A DNA stretch of 64,000 bases from Hyphomonadaceae bacterium UBA5336 (lineage in GTDB: Bacteria; Pseudomonadota; Alphaproteobacteria; Caulobacterales; Hyphomonadaceae): assembly GCA_002408125.1 (NCBI GenBank), contig DHQO01000025.1, forward strand, positions 145,998-209,997, written 5' to 3'. The translations under genes were made by a program, and so were the position numbers. Shown piece after piece: positions 51,340-61,125 of the stretch (within the stretch, counting starts at the first letter, position 1; the number at the start of each line of letters is the position of its first letter). The notes under the pieces are model-generated. The model saw nothing but the letters and a program-made list of their open reading frames with translations. It was not told the origin of the DNA and did no database searches.

Positions 51340-52233
51340 ATGACAGATGCGCTTCTTGATGCCGTTCGCCGCTATGCCGATGCCCATGCCGAAACCGGCA
51401 GCCAGCACATGACTCCGATCCGGGGCTTCACAGTCATACGTGAAACCGTGCCGAACATGATCCGTCATTCGATCATGCAGCCGTTGGTTTGCCTTGTCCT
51501 GCAGGGCAGAAAGCAGGTGAATATGGGCGCGCAGAGTTTCGAGTTCGGCGCCGGGGATTCCCTGCTTATCACCGCCGATATTCCCACGGTCAGCCAGATT
51601 ACAAAAGCGAGCGTAGACACGCCCTATCTCTCCCTGGCGGTCGATCTCGATCCCGGTATGATCGCCGACCTCCGGCTACAGATGGGATCGCAGGGGGAAA
51701 CGGAGGCCGGTCCAGTGCGGATCGTGCCGACCCGTGATGAGGTGGCCGATGCCGCCCACCGGATCATGAAACTGCTCGACCGGCCCGAGGCCGTACCCGT
51801 TCTGCATGAACAGCTTCTCCGGGAGCTGCATTACTGGCTGTTAATGGGCCGGCATGGCAGCGCGATCCGCAGGCTCGGCTGGGCCGAAGGGCATGAAGCC
51901 CGCATCGCGCGCGCCGTTGCGGTGATCCGCGCGCGCTATGACGAGACGCTTCCGGTGGACGGGCTGGCCGATGTGGCGGGTATGAGCCCGTCCTCCTTCC
52001 ACAGCCATTTCAAGGCCATCACTTCGCTCTCGCCCCTGCAGTTCCAGAAACAGTTGCGCCTGATCGAGGCGCGCCGTCTGATGCTGGCCGAAGGCAGTTC
52101 TGCCAGCCATGCCGCCTATGCCGTAGGCTATGAGAGCGTGCCGCAGTTTACCCGCGAATATGCGCGGATGTTCGGCCTGCCGCCGGCGCGCGACAAAGCG
52201 GCTGCGCAGGAAAGGGCGGAAACCGCCGCCTGA
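51340..52233 (+). CDS. AraC-family transcriptional regulator
   Basis: A 297-aa activator with an AraC_N-type N-terminal domain (TPIRGFTVIRETVPNMIRHS; QPLVCLVLQGRKQVNMG) and two C-terminal HTH motifs (VDGLADVAGMSPSSFHSHFK; SHAAYAVGYESVPQFTREYARMFG). It is divergent from an SDR gene and likely activates it. Its TGA abuts the minus-strand stop of the next gene (TGATCA supplies both). Confidence 0.92.
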   Translation: MTDALLDAVRRYADAHAETGSQHMTPIRGFTVIRETVPNMIRHSIMQPLVCLVLQGRKQVNMGAQSFEFGAGDSLLITADIPTVSQITKASVDTPYLSLAVDLDPGMIADLRLQMGSQGETEAGPVRIVPTRDEVADAAHRIMKLLDRPEAVPVLHEQLLRELHYWLLMGRHGSAIRRLGWAEGHEARIARAVAVIRARYDETLPVDGLADVAGMSPSSFHSHFKAITSLSPLQFQKQLRLIEARRLMLAEGSSASHAAYAVGYESVPQFTREYARMFGLPPARDKAAAQERAETAA

Positions 52234-53055
52234 TCAGGCGGGCAGGGCCGGGCTGAGGCGTCCGCCAAGGCGGATCATCTCGATCCGGGTGGCCAGGCCT
52301 GTTGCATCGTCGGTCTCGACATAGGTGCCGCACAGCGTGCCGTCGCCCATGGCCGGCTGGTAGCGATCTCCCGGCAGCTGAGTCTCGAAGCGGTAGAGCG
52401 AGATGTCCTTCCGCATGCCGATCACGCTGTCATAGTCCCCGCACATGCCGGCATCGGTCTGGTAGGCCGTGCCGCCCGACAGGATCATGGCATCGGCGGT
52501 CGGCACATGGGTGTGCGAGCCGACCACCAGGCTGGCGCGCCCGTCGCAGTGATGGCCCATGGCCATTTTCTCGCTGGTGGCTTCGCAATGCATGTCCACG
52601 ATCAGCGCATCGGTGACGCTGCCAAGCGCCAGTTCCTCCAGTGCGGTCGTGGCGGCCTCGAACGGGTTGTCCATGGCCTGGCGCATGAAGACATTGCCAA
52701 GCAGCTGGACCACACCGACCCGCCGGCTATCGGGCAGGGCGAACAGGTGTGCGCCCCGGCCGGGCGCTGCGGCGATCTTGGGATAGTTCACCGGGCGGAT
52801 GATGCGCGGGTCCCGGTCGATATGATTGAGCATCTCGCGCTGGTCCCAGGCATGGTCGCCCAGGGTCAGGCAGTCGGCGCCGGCCTCGAAGAAATCCTCG
52901 GCGATTGCGGCGGTCAGGCCGAAGCCGCCGGCTGCGTTTTCAGCATTCACAACAATAAAATCGAGCGCCAGCTGGCGTCGCAGACGTGGCAGATGCTCGG
53001 TCACCGCCGACCGGCCCGGTGCCCCCACCACGTCACCAAAAAATGCAAGCCTCAT
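52234..53055 (-). CDS. YmdB-family metallophosphoesterase (TIGR00282)
   Basis: A 273-aa calcineurin-like phosphoesterase: MRLAFFGDVVGAPGR, VVNAENAAGGFGL, LGDHAWDQ (typically GNHxWD), DMHCEATSEKMAMGHHCDGR and VGSHTHVPTADA. These supply the dinuclear metal ligands. Homologues hydrolyse 2',3'-cyclic nucleotides and other phosphodiesters. I start at the ATG at 53055, where family similarity begins. Confidence 0.9.
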   Translation of the reverse strand: MRLAFFGDVVGAPGRSAVTEHLPRLRRQLALDFIVVNAENAAGGFGLTAAIAEDFFEAGADCLTLGDHAWDQREMLNHIDRDPRIIRPVNYPKIAAAPGRGAHLFALPDSRRVGVVQLLGNVFMRQAMDNPFEAATTALEELALGSVTDALIVDMHCEATSEKMAMGHHCDGRASLVVGSHTHVPTADAMILSGGTAYQTDAGMCGDYDSVIGMRKDISLYRFETQLPGDRYQPAMGDGTLCGTYVETDDATGLATRIEMIRLGGRLSPALPA

Positions 53056-53080
53056 CACGCTCTTATGCGCCTGTCGGGGG

Positions 53081-53118
53081 AAAAATAAAAGCGCGCACCC
53101 GCCGGGGCGAGTGCGCGC
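53081..53118 (-). terminator. Rho-independent terminator of the 552-aa lipoprotein gene
   Basis: On the minus strand GCGCGCAC and GTGCGCGC form a stem around a 12-nt GC-rich loop, followed by TTTTATTTTT. It is 29 bp past the stop. Confidence 0.85.
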
Positions 53119-53146
53119 AATCATCTGTGTGCCATTTATGTCGGCA

Positions 53147-54805
53147 CTATTCCTCGTGGGTTACCGTCAGGCCCAGCATGTCCTTGGTGATGATGCTGGG
53201 ATCCTCAATATCGGCAAAGGTGGACGCCGACAGCGGGGTCTGCGGGTTGAGGCTGATCGTCAGCGTGCCGGAATTCTGCAGCAGGGAGGTCAGGCCCGTG
53301 GAGATATCGGTGGCAATGGCCGGGTCGATCCCGGTCTGGGCCGCCATCATCGGCAGCATGGCTGCCCCGAAGGTCGCTTGCTGGCGCACCGCGGCCGGGT
53401 CTTCACCCGACTGGGCCGCATACAGGTTGATCGCACGGTCGATGATGGAATCATCTTCCAGCGACAGGGTGAACTGGTTGAGTGACAGCGCCGATATGGC
53501 CTGTTGCATCACCTTCTCGTTCGCCGGCGACCCTTCGTTCATGGCTTCGAAGTCCAGCGACTGGAGCTGTTCCATATAGTCGCTGAAACCGGTCATGTCG
53601 CCGCCGAAGCGGATCGTGAAGCCATCGGCCAGGCTGAGATAATTGTCTGCGGCAGAGAATTGCACCGTGTCGGTTTCCGGGTCGAAGCTCGACTTGCCCG
53701 CGCCGGACAACACCAGCGTTTCATAGCCCATCATGCCCAGCGCACCGGCGAGCTCTGCGCCAGATTCGCCGCCTTCCGGGTCAGCAGAAAGCGTTGCCGT
53801 GAAAGGCGCTGTCACGCCGCCAACGGCCACGCCATCTGCGTTGCGATCCACGGTCGTGGCATAGCTCGGCAGGTCAAAGGACACACCACCCATCTGGAAG
53901 TCGAACGCCTCCAGGGAGAAGGTGTCATAGCCCGGCTCCATGGGATTGTCGTACATGCTCTCCATCAGGGTCGCGGCGAAATCCTCGTCGTTTTCGAAAC
54001 CCTCCTTGAAGCCCGCGGCCAGCACGTCGAGCGCAGCACCAGTAAAGGAGATGCCTCCCAGCGAAGCGGTGAAGGGGTCGTCATCATCACTCTGGCCGCT
54101 GAGGCTGAGCGAGGAGATCCTGGCCACGGAGATCTTGCTGTCCTCGACACCGCCAAACTGGATGGAATCGATCAGGAAGCTGCCTTCATCGCCATCATCA
54201 TTGAAGTCGAGATTGAAGTCCGACAGCGACCAGCTGTCGAAGCTGACCTCTTCGATCGGCGGGAACTCGGCCGGATCGCCGGAGCCGTTCAGGCTCGCCA
54301 CCCAGGCGGCCAGTGCCGGGGAGGGGTTGAGCAGCTCGATGCCGGCAATCGACAGATCGCCATTGGCGGCCGCCTCGGCATCATGCGGCTCGATCTGGAT
54401 GTTCGAGAGTGACAGCTTGGAGAAGCTCGCCTGGCCATCGACCATGTCGAGGCCGTCCAGTTCCATGGTGCCGATCACCATGGTGGCGCCCTCATCTTCC
54501 GGATCGTCGGCATCGCCTGGGATTTCGATCGTTACATTGGAGTAGACTGCACCATCCCCGTCCTGGCTGACTTCGCCGAATGCGGCACGGCCCGAGCCGG
54601 ACTGGGCAAGGTTCATTGCCGCAAGCGCGGCAGACGCTTCGGAAGCATCGCCGCTGCGCAGGGTGATTTTGCCAAGATCGCTCAGGGCGCGTTCGGCAGA
54701 GTCCACAGCGGCTGTCCCGGCGCCTTCGACCGTATCTTCGGCACTCTTGTTGTTGCAGGCCACCAGCAAGGTCGCCGCGGCTACAGTAATTAGGAGGTGT
54801 TTCAT
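53147..54805 (-). CDS. Large acidic lipoprotein of unknown function
   Basis: A 552-aa protein with a clear lipobox (MKHLLITVAAATLLVACNNK). The mature part is strongly acidic and Ser/Asp/Gly-rich, with repeated short beta-type segments (FSKLSLSNIQIEP; SFDSWSLSDFNLDFNDDGDE; ARISSLSLSGQ; TFSLEAFDFQMGGVSFDLP) that suggest a repetitive beta structure. A helical region lies near 470-520. I know no family for it. AAGGGGATC precedes the ATG. It stands alone with its own terminator and is divergent from the YgjP-like gene. Confidence 0.8.
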   Translation of the reverse strand: MKHLLITVAAATLLVACNNKSAEDTVEGAGTAAVDSAERALSDLGKITLRSGDASEASAALAAMNLAQSGSGRAAFGEVSQDGDGAVYSNVTIEIPGDADDPEDEGATMVIGTMELDGLDMVDGQASFSKLSLSNIQIEPHDAEAAANGDLSIAGIELLNPSPALAAWVASLNGSGDPAEFPPIEEVSFDSWSLSDFNLDFNDDGDEGSFLIDSIQFGGVEDSKISVARISSLSLSGQSDDDDPFTASLGGISFTGAALDVLAAGFKEGFENDEDFAATLMESMYDNPMEPGYDTFSLEAFDFQMGGVSFDLPSYATTVDRNADGVAVGGVTAPFTATLSADPEGGESGAELAGALGMMGYETLVLSGAGKSSFDPETDTVQFSAADNYLSLADGFTIRFGGDMTGFSDYMEQLQSLDFEAMNEGSPANEKVMQQAISALSLNQFTLSLEDDSIIDRAINLYAAQSGEDPAAVRQQATFGAAMLPMMAAQTGIDPAIATDISTGLTSLLQNSGTLTISLNPQTPLSASTFADIEDPSIITKDMLGLTVTHEE

Positions 54806-54873
54806 CAGTTTTTGATCCCCTTGAAGGTCACGGTGCCCTAAACTCACCCAAACAAAGCGATTCTCGGTTTAGC

Positions 54874-55593
54874 ATGTTCCGCGACAATGGCCAGAAAATG
54901 GCGCTGAAAGCGCGTAACGGCCGTCAGGTCATTGTCAGGCTTGAGGTTAATCCGCGCGCGCGCAGGCTGATCCTGCGGCTCGACGAGAAGGCGCGCGAGG
55001 CGGTTGCCGTGGCGCCGCGCCCCCGCGATATTCCTGCTGCAGCCGCCTTCGCGAGCGAGCGGGTCGACTGGATTGCCAGCCAGCTGTCGCGGATGCCGGA
55101 GACGGTGGCCTTCGAGCCCGGCGCGGTGATCCCCCTGCGCGGGGAGCCTTGCCGGCTGAGCCTGGACGGGCCCGGCCGACGCGCTCGGCTGGATGTCGAG
55201 GAGGAGGTTGTCCTGCGCGCGCCCGGCGCCGAGGAGACCTTCCATGCCCGTATCACGCGCTATCTCAAAGCGGCAGCCAAGACCGACCTTGCCGAGGCGG
55301 TGGAGCGCCATTGCGAAGTGCTGGGCGTGACAGCCCGGCGCCTGTCGGTGAAGGACACCCGCTCGCGCTGGGGCTCGTGCAGTTCCGAAGGCGTCCTGTC
55401 CTTTTCCTGGCGCCTGATCTGCGCGCCGCCGGATGTGCTCGACTATGTTGCCGCCCATGAATGCGCGCACCTTCTGGAGATGAATCATTCCGACCGCTTC
55501 TGGGGCCATGTCGAGCGCACCTGCCCGGACTGGAAGCGCCACCGCCGCTGGCTGCGCGCCAATGGCCGCGACCTGCATGCGGTGGGCGGTTAG
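54874..55593 (+). CDS. YgjP-like zinc metallopeptidase (DUF45)
   Basis: A 239-aa protein with DUF45 features: LRLDEKAREAVAVAPRPRD, KDTRSRWGSCSSEGVLSFSW and the zinc motif AAHECAHLLEMNHSDRFW (HExxH, third ligand downstream). Related to SprT/WLM proteases. The substrate is unknown. Its stop overlaps that of the DUF1330 gene on the other strand. Confidence 0.9.
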   Translation: MFRDNGQKMALKARNGRQVIVRLEVNPRARRLILRLDEKAREAVAVAPRPRDIPAAAAFASERVDWIASQLSRMPETVAFEPGAVIPLRGEPCRLSLDGPGRRARLDVEEEVVLRAPGAEETFHARITRYLKAAAKTDLAEAVERHCEVLGVTARRLSVKDTRSRWGSCSSEGVLSFSWRLICAPPDVLDYVAAHECAHLLEMNHSDRFWGHVERTCPDWKRHRRWLRANGRDLHAVGG

Positions 55594-56012
55594 CCGGACA
55601 ATCCCTCGGCGCGCTTTACGCGTGTCGTCAGCAATTCCTGACATAGAAGGCCTGCATCGCGGTGGCGGTGCATCTCCTGATAGGTTGGGTGGTTGAGCGT
55701 GGCGATGAAGGCGCGCCGGTCCGGGAAGTGCATCACCATCACCGCATCCCAGTCGCCCTGGCCGATGAAATAGCGCTCCACCTCACCCATCAGCAGGCAA
55801 TGCGCGCCGACCTCTGCGGCCGCCACGCCGAAGGCATCAGCATAGCGCTGATAGGCCGCCGCGCCGGGCTCATCGCGACCATGTTCGGGCGCGCCTTCGG
55901 GATATTCGGCCTTTACGCGGAATTTCAGCAGGTTCACCTGCGCGATCGGGCCGTCATAAGGATCGTCACGAAAGGCGCGGAACTGGTCGCCTGTGGGCTG
56001 GAAGGCGGGCAT
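55590..56012 (-). CDS. DUF1330 protein
   Basis: A 140-aa ferredoxin-like (dimeric alpha-beta barrel) protein: GPIAQVNLLKFR at the N-terminus and DAVMVMHFPDRRAFIATLNHPTYQEMHRHRDAGL near the C-terminus are typical of DUF1330. No function is established. It ends tail-to-tail with the metallopeptidase (TTAG shared). Confidence 0.82.
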   Translation of the reverse strand: MPAFQPTGDQFRAFRDDPYDGPIAQVNLLKFRVKAEYPEGAPEHGRDEPGAAAYQRYADAFGVAAAEVGAHCLLMGEVERYFIGQGDWDAVMVMHFPDRRAFIATLNHPTYQEMHRHRDAGLLCQELLTTRVKRAEGLSG

Positions 56013-56082
56013 GTCTGTTGATCCTCCGGACGTGTCTTTTGCCGGAGGCTGCCATGCTCAGTTGTGGGCGCAAGCCCTGCCG

Positions 56083-56376
56083 TCAGGAGAGCCTGACGCG
56101 CTGGGTGCCCTCGCCGTCCTCGACAATGAGGGGGCAGCGGCTGAACCCGCGGACATCGTCATCGGAGTGGCGATAGAGCGAGGTGTGGATCTGGCGACCG
56201 TCGAAATGGCGGCAGACCAGCATGTCATACTCGGCGGGATGGTTGCCCAGAGCGGCAACCGCCTGGCCGGCATCGGCCGAGCTTTGCCAGACCATCACGC
56301 GACTGCCCGTGAACAGGACATAGCCCTCCATCCCGATCGAAGCGCAGATCACAAGAACAGAGAGAAATTTCAGCAT
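56083..56376 (-). CDS. Small secreted hypothetical protein
   Basis: A 97-aa protein with an N-terminal hydrophobic segment (MLKFLSVLVICASIGMEGYV), then a short domain with two Cys (LVCRHFDG; FSRCPLIV) that could form a disulfide in the periplasm. AGGAC precedes the ATG. No family recognised. Confidence 0.6.
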   Translation of the reverse strand: MLKFLSVLVICASIGMEGYVLFTGSRVMVWQSSADAGQAVAALGNHPAEYDMLVCRHFDGRQIHTSLYRHSDDDVRGFSRCPLIVEDGEGTQRVRLS

Positions 56377-56502
56377 GTCGGGTCCTGTGGCGTGGTGGAG
56401 AACTCGAACATTACAGGAGGGCAATTAATATTATGTGTTGCCGATTCCCGCCGTATCGGCAGATCGCCGAAAGGGTTTGGTAAAAAATCCTCAGACGGTG
56501 CC

Positions 56503-56709
56503 CTAGTCTCCCTGTTCGGATGCCGCCGACCAGATCCTGAACAGGGCGAAAGCGCCTGCCGCACCGAGCAGGAGGAAGAGCCCGGTCGTCAGGACATTGG
56601 TCGTGAATGCCGGGCCAAGGCGCGATATCAGGGGCTCGCCAATGCCCCACAAGAGAAGTGCCGCGAAAGCGATCAGGCCGGAGGCCAGAAGCTTCAGCGC
56701 GATGCTCAT
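56503..56709 (-). CDS. Small two-helix membrane protein
   Basis: A 68-aa protein: LKLLASGLIAFAALLLWGIG and TGLFLLLGAAGAFALFRIW are two TM helices. Its ATG overlaps the stop of the S9 peptidase gene by 4 bp (ATGA), implying translational coupling. No family recognised. Confidence 0.65.
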   Translation of the reverse strand: MSIALKLLASGLIAFAALLLWGIGEPLISRLGPAFTTNVLTTGLFLLLGAAGAFALFRIWSAASEQGD

Positions 56710-59234
56710 TTCTCCGGCTGCAGCATCCGGTTCAGGAAGGCCATACGGGTTTTCATCAGGTGGATCTGAAGCGCCTCGCCGCGAATGCCATGGCGTTGGC
56801 CGGGATAGGTCATCAGCTCGAACGGTTTGCCGGCCTCCTGCAGCGCCGCCATCAGGCGGGTGGAATTGTCGAAGGTGACATTGTCATCGGCCATGCCGTG
56901 GATCAGCAGGAGCGGCGTCGTCAAATTGTCCACATAAGGGAAGACCGAGCTGGCCTCATAGCCTTCGGCATTGTCCTGCGGCGTGTCCATGTACCGCTCG
57001 GTGTAGAAGGTATCGTAGAGCGACCAGTCGGTGACCGGCGCGCCGGAGACCGCCGCCGCGAAGGTGCCTTCCGGGGCCTGCAGGATCGTCATCAGCGTCA
57101 TGTAGCCGCCATAGGACCAGCCCTGGATGGCGATCCGGTCCGGGTCGACAAAGGGCTGGGCTTTCAGCCAGTCCACGCCGACCAGCTGGTCGCGCACTTC
57201 CGGCCCGCCGGTACGCCGGTAGATGACATCCTCGAAGGCCTTGCCGCGATTGGACGAGCCGCGATTGTCCAGCCGGAAGACGATATAGCCTTCGCGCGTG
57301 AGATACTGGTCGCTCATCCGCTCCCAGTTTCGCGTGACGGTCTGCGCGTGCGGCCCGCCATAGACCTCAATGATGACGGGATACTGTTTCACGGGATCGA
57401 AATCCGGCGGGGTCTGGATGGAATAGTAGAGCGTCTTGCCGTCCTCGGCTTTCAACGTGCCGTATTCCGGCACGGTGTGCTCTGCGAGATACGGAAAATA
57501 GGGGTGGCGCTCGTCGAGGGCGTTCTCCTCGATCCAGGCGATGAGCTGCGTTTGCGACCCGCAATAGACTTGCAGAGCGGCCGATCCCGGTGCGAGGTCT
57601 TCGCAGGGATGGGTATCACTCGACTGGGCCCCGCCGCCGGCCTCGGCGAAGGCGTCCCATTTCTCCTCCTCGCTGAGGAACCTGTAGAGCCCGGTCTGTG
57701 ATGGCTGTGTCGGGCTGGAAGAGGTGCCGACAAAGGATTTGCCGTCGGGCGACATGGTGACCGACCAGGACTTGCCAGCCTCGGTCAGGCGGGCGGGGAC
57801 GGGGCAGCTCTTCATAAGCCGGGCGGATTGGGGCTCCAGATCAATGCAGGGACTGTCGGGCAACTGCTCCAAGCCGCGTTCTCCCAGTTCCTTTGCGCTC
57901 ATTGGCAGGGGCACGGCATAGAGATGGCGCTCAAGCGGGGTGTCCTTGTAGCCGGTGAAGAAGATGAGACCCTTCTCACGATCGAGGCCGAGCAGGCTGT
58001 CGACGGCCCAGTCATCGAGCATGACAACCGGCCGCAGGCCATCCGGGCTGACTTCGACAATATTGCGGTAGCCTTCGTTCTCCATGCTTGTGAGCAGGGT
58101 GATCTCGCCCTGGCGGTGGATGTTGCCCGGTTCGCTCGCCAGCACCTTGAAATCACTGTTCAGATTGACCCAGTTCTCCTGCTCTTCGTCGTAGAAGGCC
58201 TCGCGGGCAAACAGGGTTTCCGGCCAGTGCTGGGTGGCGCGGATCTCGGTTTGCTCGCGGTTGACCACCTGCACGACCAGAGCGCTGCCGGCCCAGTTGA
58301 CCCGCGCGAGATACTGGTCGGTCGCCGGGCCCCAGTCCTCGCGCCGCCAGGTCACCTCATGGACAGCCCCGGTTTCCATGTCGCGCACGAAGAGATCAAC
58401 CACGGCATTCGGCCGGCCGGCGCGCGGATAGCGCTGTTCGATGACGGTGACTTCCTCGGCGGCGATGTCGAAGCGCGGGATGATATCGACCGTGCTCTCA
58501 TCCACGCGGGTATAGGCGACATAGTTCCCGTCGGCGCTCCACCAGTAGCCGGTATAGCGGCTCATTTCTTCCTGGGCGACGAACTCGGCCACGCCATAGG
58601 AGATCGCCTTTTCGGGTTCGGCCAGCGGGGTAAGGCGGGTTTCCTTGCCGGTCGCCAGCTCGATGGCATAGACCGCCCCGTCGCGCACAAAGCTGACACG
58701 CGAACCGTCCGGCGAAACGCGGGCATCGTATTCGAAGGCGTCAGTTTCGGTGAGTTGGCATACCTCTGGTCCGTTTTCGCCCAGCGCAACGAGATGCAGA
58801 TCCCCGCCAAGCGGCACCAGAATCGTGTCCGCCGTGCCCCAGTCATAGCTGACAATCCCACGCGAGCCGGCGATGCGCTTGCGTTCGCGCAGCGCCTTTT
58901 CCTCTTCCGACAGCTCGACCTCTTCCGGTTCCAGAAGGGTGGAGTCCACCAGCATGGACTGCGCGCCGGTCGCCACGTCGAACTGCCAGAGATCGAACCG
59001 GTTCTGGTCGTCCTCGCGCGCCTTCAGGAAGGTGACCCGCGTGCCGTCCGGGGAGAACTTCACTCCGCGCGGCGACGGCCCGCTGAGTGAGGGCGAGGCA
59101 TAGAGCCGTTCGAGGGTGAGTTCGGGCGCAGCAGGCTGCTCGGCCATGATCGGCTCCTCGGAAAGGGATGGCTGGGAGGCGCAGGCGGTGGCCGCGAGCG
59201 CGAGGAGGGCGGGAATGAGGCGAGTCATCAGCAT
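56706..59234 (-). CDS. S9 dipeptidyl-peptidase IV-like protease, lipoprotein
   Basis: An 842-aa secreted or lipid-anchored serine peptidase (signal LIPALLALAATACAS). An N-terminal eight-bladed propeller (DPPIV_N; PRGVKFSPDGTRVTFLKARE, EEMSRYTGYWWS) is followed by the alpha/beta-hydrolase domain with nucleophile GWSYGGYM (Ser about 705), Asp in MADDNVTF and His in QRHGIRG. It cleaves Xaa-Pro or Xaa-Ala dipeptides from peptide N-termini. Two ATGs (59234, 59228) are equally possible. Confidence 0.93.
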   Translation of the reverse strand: MLMTRLIPALLALAATACASQPSLSEEPIMAEQPAAPELTLERLYASPSLSGPSPRGVKFSPDGTRVTFLKAREDDQNRFDLWQFDVATGAQSMLVDSTLLEPEEVELSEEEKALRERKRIAGSRGIVSYDWGTADTILVPLGGDLHLVALGENGPEVCQLTETDAFEYDARVSPDGSRVSFVRDGAVYAIELATGKETRLTPLAEPEKAISYGVAEFVAQEEMSRYTGYWWSADGNYVAYTRVDESTVDIIPRFDIAAEEVTVIEQRYPRAGRPNAVVDLFVRDMETGAVHEVTWRREDWGPATDQYLARVNWAGSALVVQVVNREQTEIRATQHWPETLFAREAFYDEEQENWVNLNSDFKVLASEPGNIHRQGEITLLTSMENEGYRNIVEVSPDGLRPVVMLDDWAVDSLLGLDREKGLIFFTGYKDTPLERHLYAVPLPMSAKELGERGLEQLPDSPCIDLEPQSARLMKSCPVPARLTEAGKSWSVTMSPDGKSFVGTSSSPTQPSQTGLYRFLSEEEKWDAFAEAGGGAQSSDTHPCEDLAPGSAALQVYCGSQTQLIAWIEENALDERHPYFPYLAEHTVPEYGTLKAEDGKTLYYSIQTPPDFDPVKQYPVIIEVYGGPHAQTVTRNWERMSDQYLTREGYIVFRLDNRGSSNRGKAFEDVIYRRTGGPEVRDQLVGVDWLKAQPFVDPDRIAIQGWSYGGYMTLMTILQAPEGTFAAAVSGAPVTDWSLYDTFYTERYMDTPQDNAEGYEASSVFPYVDNLTTPLLLIHGMADDNVTFDNSTRLMAALQEAGKPFELMTYPGQRHGIRGEALQIHLMKTRMAFLNRMLQPEK

Positions 59235-59417
59235 GGCGCGAATTGGTTCCTCGCCGCGCCGGCTTCGTCAAGCCTTCGGCGCGGTCTCATCGTCGCTGTC
59301 GGGCCAGGCCAGCTGTGCCGCCAGACGCAATCTGTGAGCGGGCCCACTTGATCTCGGCTGCGCCTTACGGGAGAAGTCCCCCAGCGCTTTTCCCCACAGG
59401 TCAGGAACCAGAACACC

Positions 59418-61085
59418 ATGGCAGGTCCGCAATACGTCTATCACATGCAGGGGGTCTCCAAGACCTATCCCGGCGGGAAGCAGGTCTTCGACAATATCCA
59501 CCTGTCCTTCCTGCCGGATGCCAAGATCGGTGTGGTCGGCGTCAATGGCGCGGGGAAATCGACCCTGCTGAAAATCATGGCCGGTGTGGATACCGAGTTC
59601 AATGGCGAAGCCTGGGCGGCCGATGGCATCAAGGTCGGTTACCTGCCCCAAGAGCCCCAGCTCGATGCCAGCAAGAACGTGATCGAGAATATCGAATCCG
59701 TGGTGCCGGAAAAACAGCTCCTGGAGAAGTTCAACGAGGTCTCGGCAAAGCTCGGCGAGGACTATTCCGACGAGTTGATGGAAGAGATGACCGCGCTGCA
59801 GGAGCAGATCGACGCGGCCGATGCCTGGGATGTGGATTCCAAGATCCAGATGGCCATGGACGCCCTGCGCTGTCCGGACGATTTCGCCGATGTCTCCAGC
59901 CTGTCGGGCGGGGAAATCCGCCGCGTGGCGATCTGCCAGCTCCTCCTGTCAAAGCCCGACATGATCCTGATGGACGAGCCGACGAACCATCTCGACGCCG
60001 AGACGGTGGCCTGGCTTCAGAACTATCTGATCAATTTCAATGGCTGCGTGATCCTGGTCACCCACGACCGCTATTTCCTCGATGACATCACCGGGTGGAT
60101 CCTGGAGCTCGATCGTGGGCGCGGCATTCCCTATCAGGGGAACTATTCCGACTGGCTGGAGCAGAAGGCCAAGCGGATGGCGCAGGAAAGCCGCTCGGAA
60201 AGCAACAAGCAGCGCGCGCTGGAGCGCGAACTGGAATGGGTGCGCGCCGGCGCCAAGGCCCGCCAGGCCAAGTCCAAGGCGCGTATCCAGCGCTATGAGG
60301 AAATGGCGAGCCAGGCCGAGCGCGAGAAGATCTCGACCGCGCAGATCCGCATTCCCCCGGGGCCCCGCCTCGGCAACCTGGTGCTGGAGGTTCAGGACCT
60401 GCGCAAGGGCTTCGGCAACAATCTCCTGATCGAGGATCTCTCCTTCTCGCTGCCGCCGGGCGGCATTGTCGGCGTGATCGGTCCGAACGGGGCGGGTAAG
60501 TCTACCCTGTTCAAGATGATCCTCGGCGTTGAAGAACCCGATTCCGGTACGATGCGCCTCGGCGACACGGTGAAGCTCGGCTATGTCGACCAGAGCCGCG
60601 ATGCGCTGAATGATGCCAACAATGTCTGGCAGGAAATCTCCGATGGGCTGGACGTGCTCGACCTTGGCGGGGTCGAGGTCAACTCTCGTGCCTATGTTTC
60701 CGCATTTAACTTCAAGAAGACTGACCAGCAGAAAAATGTCGGGAAGCTCTCGGGCGGGGAACGCAACCGCGTGCACCTCGCCAAGATGCTGCGCCGCGGC
60801 GGCAACCTCCTCCTGCTGGATGAGCCGACCAACGATCTCGATGTGGAAACCCTGCAGGCGCTGGAAGAAGGCCTGGAGGCCTTTCCCGGCTGCGCCGTGG
60901 TGATCAGCCACGACCGCTGGTTCCTCGACCGTATGGCCACCCACATTCTCGCCTTCGAAGGCGACAGCCATGTCGAATGGTTCGAAGGCGACTTCACCGC
61001 CTATCTGGAAGACAAGAAACGCCGCCTCGGCGAGGACGCCGTCGAGCCGAAACGCCTGCGCTTCAAGAAGTTCGCGCGGGGGTGA
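59418..61085 (+). CDS. ettA: Energy-dependent translational throttle protein EttA (ABC-F)
   Basis: A 555-aa soluble protein with two ABC modules: Walker A GVNGAGKSTLLK (about 41) and GPNGAGKSTLFK (about 355), signatures LSGGEIRR and LSGGERNR, Walker B MILMDEPTNHLD and LLLLDEPTNDLD. The arm/linker region KARIQRYEEMASQAERE lies between. EttA binds the ribosomal E site and gates the first elongation step by ATP/ADP ratio. Length and the N-terminus (QYVYHMQGVSKTYPGGK) match EttA. Confidence 0.95.
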   Translation: MAGPQYVYHMQGVSKTYPGGKQVFDNIHLSFLPDAKIGVVGVNGAGKSTLLKIMAGVDTEFNGEAWAADGIKVGYLPQEPQLDASKNVIENIESVVPEKQLLEKFNEVSAKLGEDYSDELMEEMTALQEQIDAADAWDVDSKIQMAMDALRCPDDFADVSSLSGGEIRRVAICQLLLSKPDMILMDEPTNHLDAETVAWLQNYLINFNGCVILVTHDRYFLDDITGWILELDRGRGIPYQGNYSDWLEQKAKRMAQESRSESNKQRALERELEWVRAGAKARQAKSKARIQRYEEMASQAEREKISTAQIRIPPGPRLGNLVLEVQDLRKGFGNNLLIEDLSFSLPPGGIVGVIGPNGAGKSTLFKMILGVEEPDSGTMRLGDTVKLGYVDQSRDALNDANNVWQEISDGLDVLDLGGVEVNSRAYVSAFNFKKTDQQKNVGKLSGGERNRVHLAKMLRRGGNLLLLDEPTNDLDVETLQALEEGLEAFPGCAVVISHDRWFLDRMATHILAFEGDSHVEWFEGDFTAYLEDKKRRLGEDAVEPKRLRFKKFARG

Positions 61086-61098
61086 TGCTTGGCGAACA

Positions 61099-61125
61099 AT
61101 ACAGGGTGTATTACATTACCTGTAT
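61099..61125. promoter_or_regulatory. Inverted repeat overlapping the start of the two-gene cassette
   Basis: ATACAGG-N13-CCTGTAT ends inside the ATG at 61124. TTGGCG (61089-61094) and TACATT (61112-61117) are 17 bp apart as possible -35 and -10 boxes, placing the start of transcription about at the ATG. No Shine-Dalgarno is visible, so the mRNA may be leaderless and repressed by a factor binding the repeat. Confidence 0.5.
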
